This document shows positions 61,660-64,000 of a stretch of DNA of 64,000 nucleotides, piece after piece. Source of the stretch: MAG-121220-bin8 sp965655865 (GTDB lineage Bacteria > Bacteroidota > Bacteroidia > Flavobacteriales > Flavobacteriaceae). A model generated the notes under the pieces. It made no database searches, was not told the origin of the DNA, and saw only the letters and a list, made by a program, of their open reading frames with translations. Where the stretch lies: the NCBI GenBank assembly GCA_965655865.1, contig CBFHJJ010000001.1, positions 124,001-188,000 on the forward strand, given 5' to 3'. How positions within the stretch are numbered: the stretch's first letter is position 1; every line of letters starts with the position of its first letter. The position numbers were made by a program, and so were the translations under genes.

Positions 61660-64000
61660 ATGAATATATTTGATCCACACATTTCGGGTTCCCTTTCCGT
61701 TTCCGCATCAGCACATATTGAGGGTGACTTAACAGTATTAGGAACTATTCGTGGGAACGCAGAAATAACGGGTGAAGTGGAAAATGCAGTTAGTGCATCA
61801 CACGCGGCATCTTACTTACTTACTTCAAGTTTTGAGGGGGTAAGTGGTTCATTTGCGATCACAGGAAGTAATAATTTTAAAGGTAATCAGACAATTAGTG
61901 GTTCTTTATTACCTGAAGGTACTTTAGTACATGATTTAGGTAGTGACTCCCAAAGATGGAAAGATATTTATTTGGCGGGTAACACCATTGATATTGGAGG
62001 TACTAAAATTTCCAAAAATTCTGATGGTAACATACAACTTCATGATAGTGGTAATACTTTAAAAAAATTAATTGCTTCTGAAATTGAATTGGGTCATGGT
62101 GCTAACAAAAAAGTACTTAAAGTTAGTAATGGTCGTTTAAAATTAATGGCAACTAATGATTCTGATGAGGAGTTAGCTCAATTATCGGGATCGTTTAGTG
62201 GTTCTTTTAGTGGTGATGGTAGTGGTTTAGTTAATGTACCAGCAAGTGGGGTTACAGGATTAAGTTTAGATACAATTTCAAGTGGAAGTAATTCTCTTGT
62301 CATGGGTCGAGATGTGTTAGTGAGTAATGTTTCTATATTACCTAACATTACTGATAAAATAGATTTAGGTTCACCCGATAAACAGTGGAGAGACCTTTTC
62401 TTATCATCAGGTTCCCTTTACATTAATGGTCAACAAGTAATATCAACAACGGGTAATGAATTAAGAATAACCACGGATGAAGGTGAATCAATAAAAATAA
62501 TTGAGACTGAATCCGATACTGTGACATTACAGACCGAGGATGGTGACATAACACTAACATCTTCAGGTGACGGTAACATTGAGTTGGACGCACCTGTACA
62601 AATAGGTGCGGGTAATAAAATACTATCGTCCGACGGTAATAGTATTCAGTTCGCGAACGGATTATCAATAACTGGTAGTGTAAGGTTAACAGGTACTGTA
62701 GACGGTGTTGATATTTCAAACCTAAAGGTCCTTTTCAACGATTACACATCATCTAACGATACAACAAATACTAATCAGAGTTCAAGATTAGATCAAATAG
62801 AATCTTTTACCTCAAGTATTGATGATACATATGCAACAGATGGAGATGTCACAACACTACGTGGTGATTTAAACACTTATACGTCATCAAATGATGTAAC
62901 AAACCAAACACAAAATGGTAGATTAGATTCTATTGAAACTGAAAGTGGTTCTATTCGAGGTACATTTAACACATTCACATCAAGTATTGATGGTACAATA
63001 AAAACTAAATTAAATACTGAAAATGTTCTCAGTGGTTCGATACAAGTTGATATCACACAAACCACCAACTATAATTTGGTTGATGGTAGGTTAGATTCGG
63101 TCGAAAACTTTACATCGTCTGTTGATGGTGAGATTAGAAATGATTTCAACACATATACATCATCAAATAACACAGACATATCAACACTAAAGACACATAA
63201 AAGAACTGTTGAGGATGGTTTAGAATTTACAGGTTCTAATGTAACTGTTAAAGGTAATCTTTTAGTTAAAGGAACAGAAACAAGAGTTAACTCAACAACA
63301 GTGGATGTTGACGACAACATTATTTCACTTAATGGTACTGGTGCATCAGATGCGGGTATTGAAGTTAGGGATGTGACATCACCTGGTATTTTATCTGGTT
63401 CATTGTTATGGGACGGTGTTGAAAACCATTGGAAAGGTGGAACTAAAGGAAATGAAGAAAGACTTTTAAACAATACTGATTTAACAAATATCGATGATAG
63501 GTTAGACCTTATTGAAATGGTAACATCATCACATGATGGTAGGTTAGATTCCATAGAAACGGTCACATCTTCATTTGATGGTAGATTAGATTCCATAGAA
63601 ACAGTTACATCATCTTTCGATGGTAGGTTAGATTCTATAGAAACAGTTACGTCATCTTTCGATGGTAGGTTGGACTCTATTGAGACAACAACTTCCTCTT
63701 TAGATGGTAGAGTTGATTCATTAGAAACTACAAGTGGATCACACGATAGTAGATTAGACTCGTTAGAATCTAATAGTGGTAGTTACTTAACAACATATAA
63801 TGATGAGTATACCACAGGTGCAACATTCAACACAGGTAATGGTGTAATAACGTATAAAAGAAATGATGGTGACACATTTAGTGTTGATATTGACGGTAGA
63901 TATCTCACATCATTCACAGAAACAGACCCTGTATTTACTGCATCACCTTCAGCGGGAATAAAAGAAACCGATATTAGTAATTGGGACACCGCATATGGAT
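61660..64000 (+). CDS. Partial tail fibre protein
   Basis: Open to the right edge; 780 complete codons visible. N-terminus MNIFDPHISGSLSVSASAHI differs from the other fibres. It then shares blocks with the giant fibre: SFSGDGSGLVNVPASGVTGL; TVKGNLLVKGTETRVNST with DNIISLNGT and PGILSGSLLWDGV (about 520-600); seven 14-residue coiled-coil units; and, at the edge, FTETDPVFTASPSAGI with the start of the AYGWGDH repeat. The C-terminus, and any S74 chaperone, lies outside. Probably an alternative or second fibre. Confidence 0.87.
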   Translation, partial: MNIFDPHISGSLSVSASAHIEGDLTVLGTIRGNAEITGEVENAVSASHAASYLLTSSFEGVSGSFAITGSNNFKGNQTISGSLLPEGTLVHDLGSDSQRWKDIYLAGNTIDIGGTKISKNSDGNIQLHDSGNTLKKLIASEIELGHGANKKVLKVSNGRLKLMATNDSDEELAQLSGSFSGSFSGDGSGLVNVPASGVTGLSLDTISSGSNSLVMGRDVLVSNVSILPNITDKIDLGSPDKQWRDLFLSSGSLYINGQQVISTTGNELRITTDEGESIKIIETESDTVTLQTEDGDITLTSSGDGNIELDAPVQIGAGNKILSSDGNSIQFANGLSITGSVRLTGTVDGVDISNLKVLFNDYTSSNDTTNTNQSSRLDQIESFTSSIDDTYATDGDVTTLRGDLNTYTSSNDVTNQTQNGRLDSIETESGSIRGTFNTFTSSIDGTIKTKLNTENVLSGSIQVDITQTTNYNLVDGRLDSVENFTSSVDGEIRNDFNTYTSSNNTDISTLKTHKRTVEDGLEFTGSNVTVKGNLLVKGTETRVNSTTVDVDDNIISLNGTGASDAGIEVRDVTSPGILSGSLLWDGVENHWKGGTKGNEERLLNNTDLTNIDDRLDLIEMVTSSHDGRLDSIETVTSSFDGRLDSIETVTSSFDGRLDSIETVTSSFDGRLDSIETTTSSLDGRVDSLETTSGSHDSRLDSLESNSGSYLTTYNDEYTTGATFNTGNGVITYKRNDGDTFSVDIDGRYLTSFTETDPVFTASPSAGIKETDISNWDTAYG
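63493..63786 (+). repeat. Seven tandem 42-base units in fibre gene
   Basis: Units begin at 63493, 63535, 63577, 63619, 63661, 63703 and 63745, exactly 42 bases apart, each encoding DGRLDSIETVTSSF-like 14-residue blocks. Fourteen residues are two heptads, so the repeat is a coiled-coil stalk. Units three to five are nearly identical in DNA. Confidence 0.92.

Noticed and set aside
63493..63786. CRISPR-like regular repeats
   Set aside because: Units are contiguous without spacers, in frame, and code for coiled-coil heptads in a fibre gene.

Overview
The window is one end-to-end stretch of an AT-rich, tailed-bacteriophage genome of T4-like (myovirus) character. T4-type landmarks are a recombination pair resembling gp47/gp46 (8.4-12.9 kb), a zinc-ribbon/TOPRIM primase (5.7 kb), a RuvC-like resolvase (4.9 kb) and a long late region of tail-fibre genes. 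The likely host is a member of the Bacteroidetes (Flavobacteria-like), on four independent grounds: a histone H1-like (Hc1) protein of the Bacteroidetes type at 21.07 kb; a full sigma-70 factor that looks like the short Bacteroidetes RpoD (14.85 kb); a C-terminal motif like that of Bacteroidetes rhomboid proteins (14.35 kb); and promoters of the form TTG-N19/20-TAnnTT, as known in Bacteroidetes, together with few Shine-Dalgarno sequences. A marine origin is plausible but is inference. Nearly all genes lie on the + strand; the only minus-strand island is at 22.2-23.0 kb.

Layout. 0-4.8 kb: three structural genes, the first cut by the window edge, the second with a long Pro/Thr linker. 4.9-12.9 kb: nucleic-acid metabolism in tightly coupled genes (TAATG stop/start overlaps): resolvase, primase, PD-(D/E)XK nuclease, two tandem nucleotidyltransferases, gp47-like nuclease, gp46-like ATPase. 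13.0-24.96 kb: ClpP protease, small membrane proteins, sigma factor, a membrane protein whose C-terminal extension lies in the -1 frame after an 11-A run, an amidase-like protein, acidic core-like proteins, Hc1, a minus-strand pair, a solitary Dam-type methylase, thioredoxin and glutaredoxin. 25.0-44.35 kb: a fibre module with four long fibre proteins (1071, 402, 713 and 3502 aa, the last ending in a Peptidase_S74 intramolecular chaperone) and small accessory tail genes. 44.4-61.5 kb: a coupled biosynthetic cluster of GT-A glycosyltransferases, a SAM methyltransferase, two GT7 galactosyltransferase-like proteins each interrupted by an inserted LamG-like lectin domain, two radical-SAM enzymes around a stand-alone lectin-like protein, two SGNH hydrolases, two related GT-B-like proteins, a UDP-sugar dehydrogenase and an O-carbamoyltransferase. 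61.66 kb to the end: another fibre gene, cut by the window edge, which shares modules with the giant fibre.

How it fits together. The sugar/radical-SAM/carbamoyl cluster lies between two fibre loci and uses the same strand. The most economical hypothesis is that it decorates virion fibres or remodels the host surface during infection. This cluster, the lectin-in-transferase architecture and the probable frameshifted membrane protein are the most unusual parts of the window. No tRNA, CRISPR array, integrase or insertion sequence was seen.
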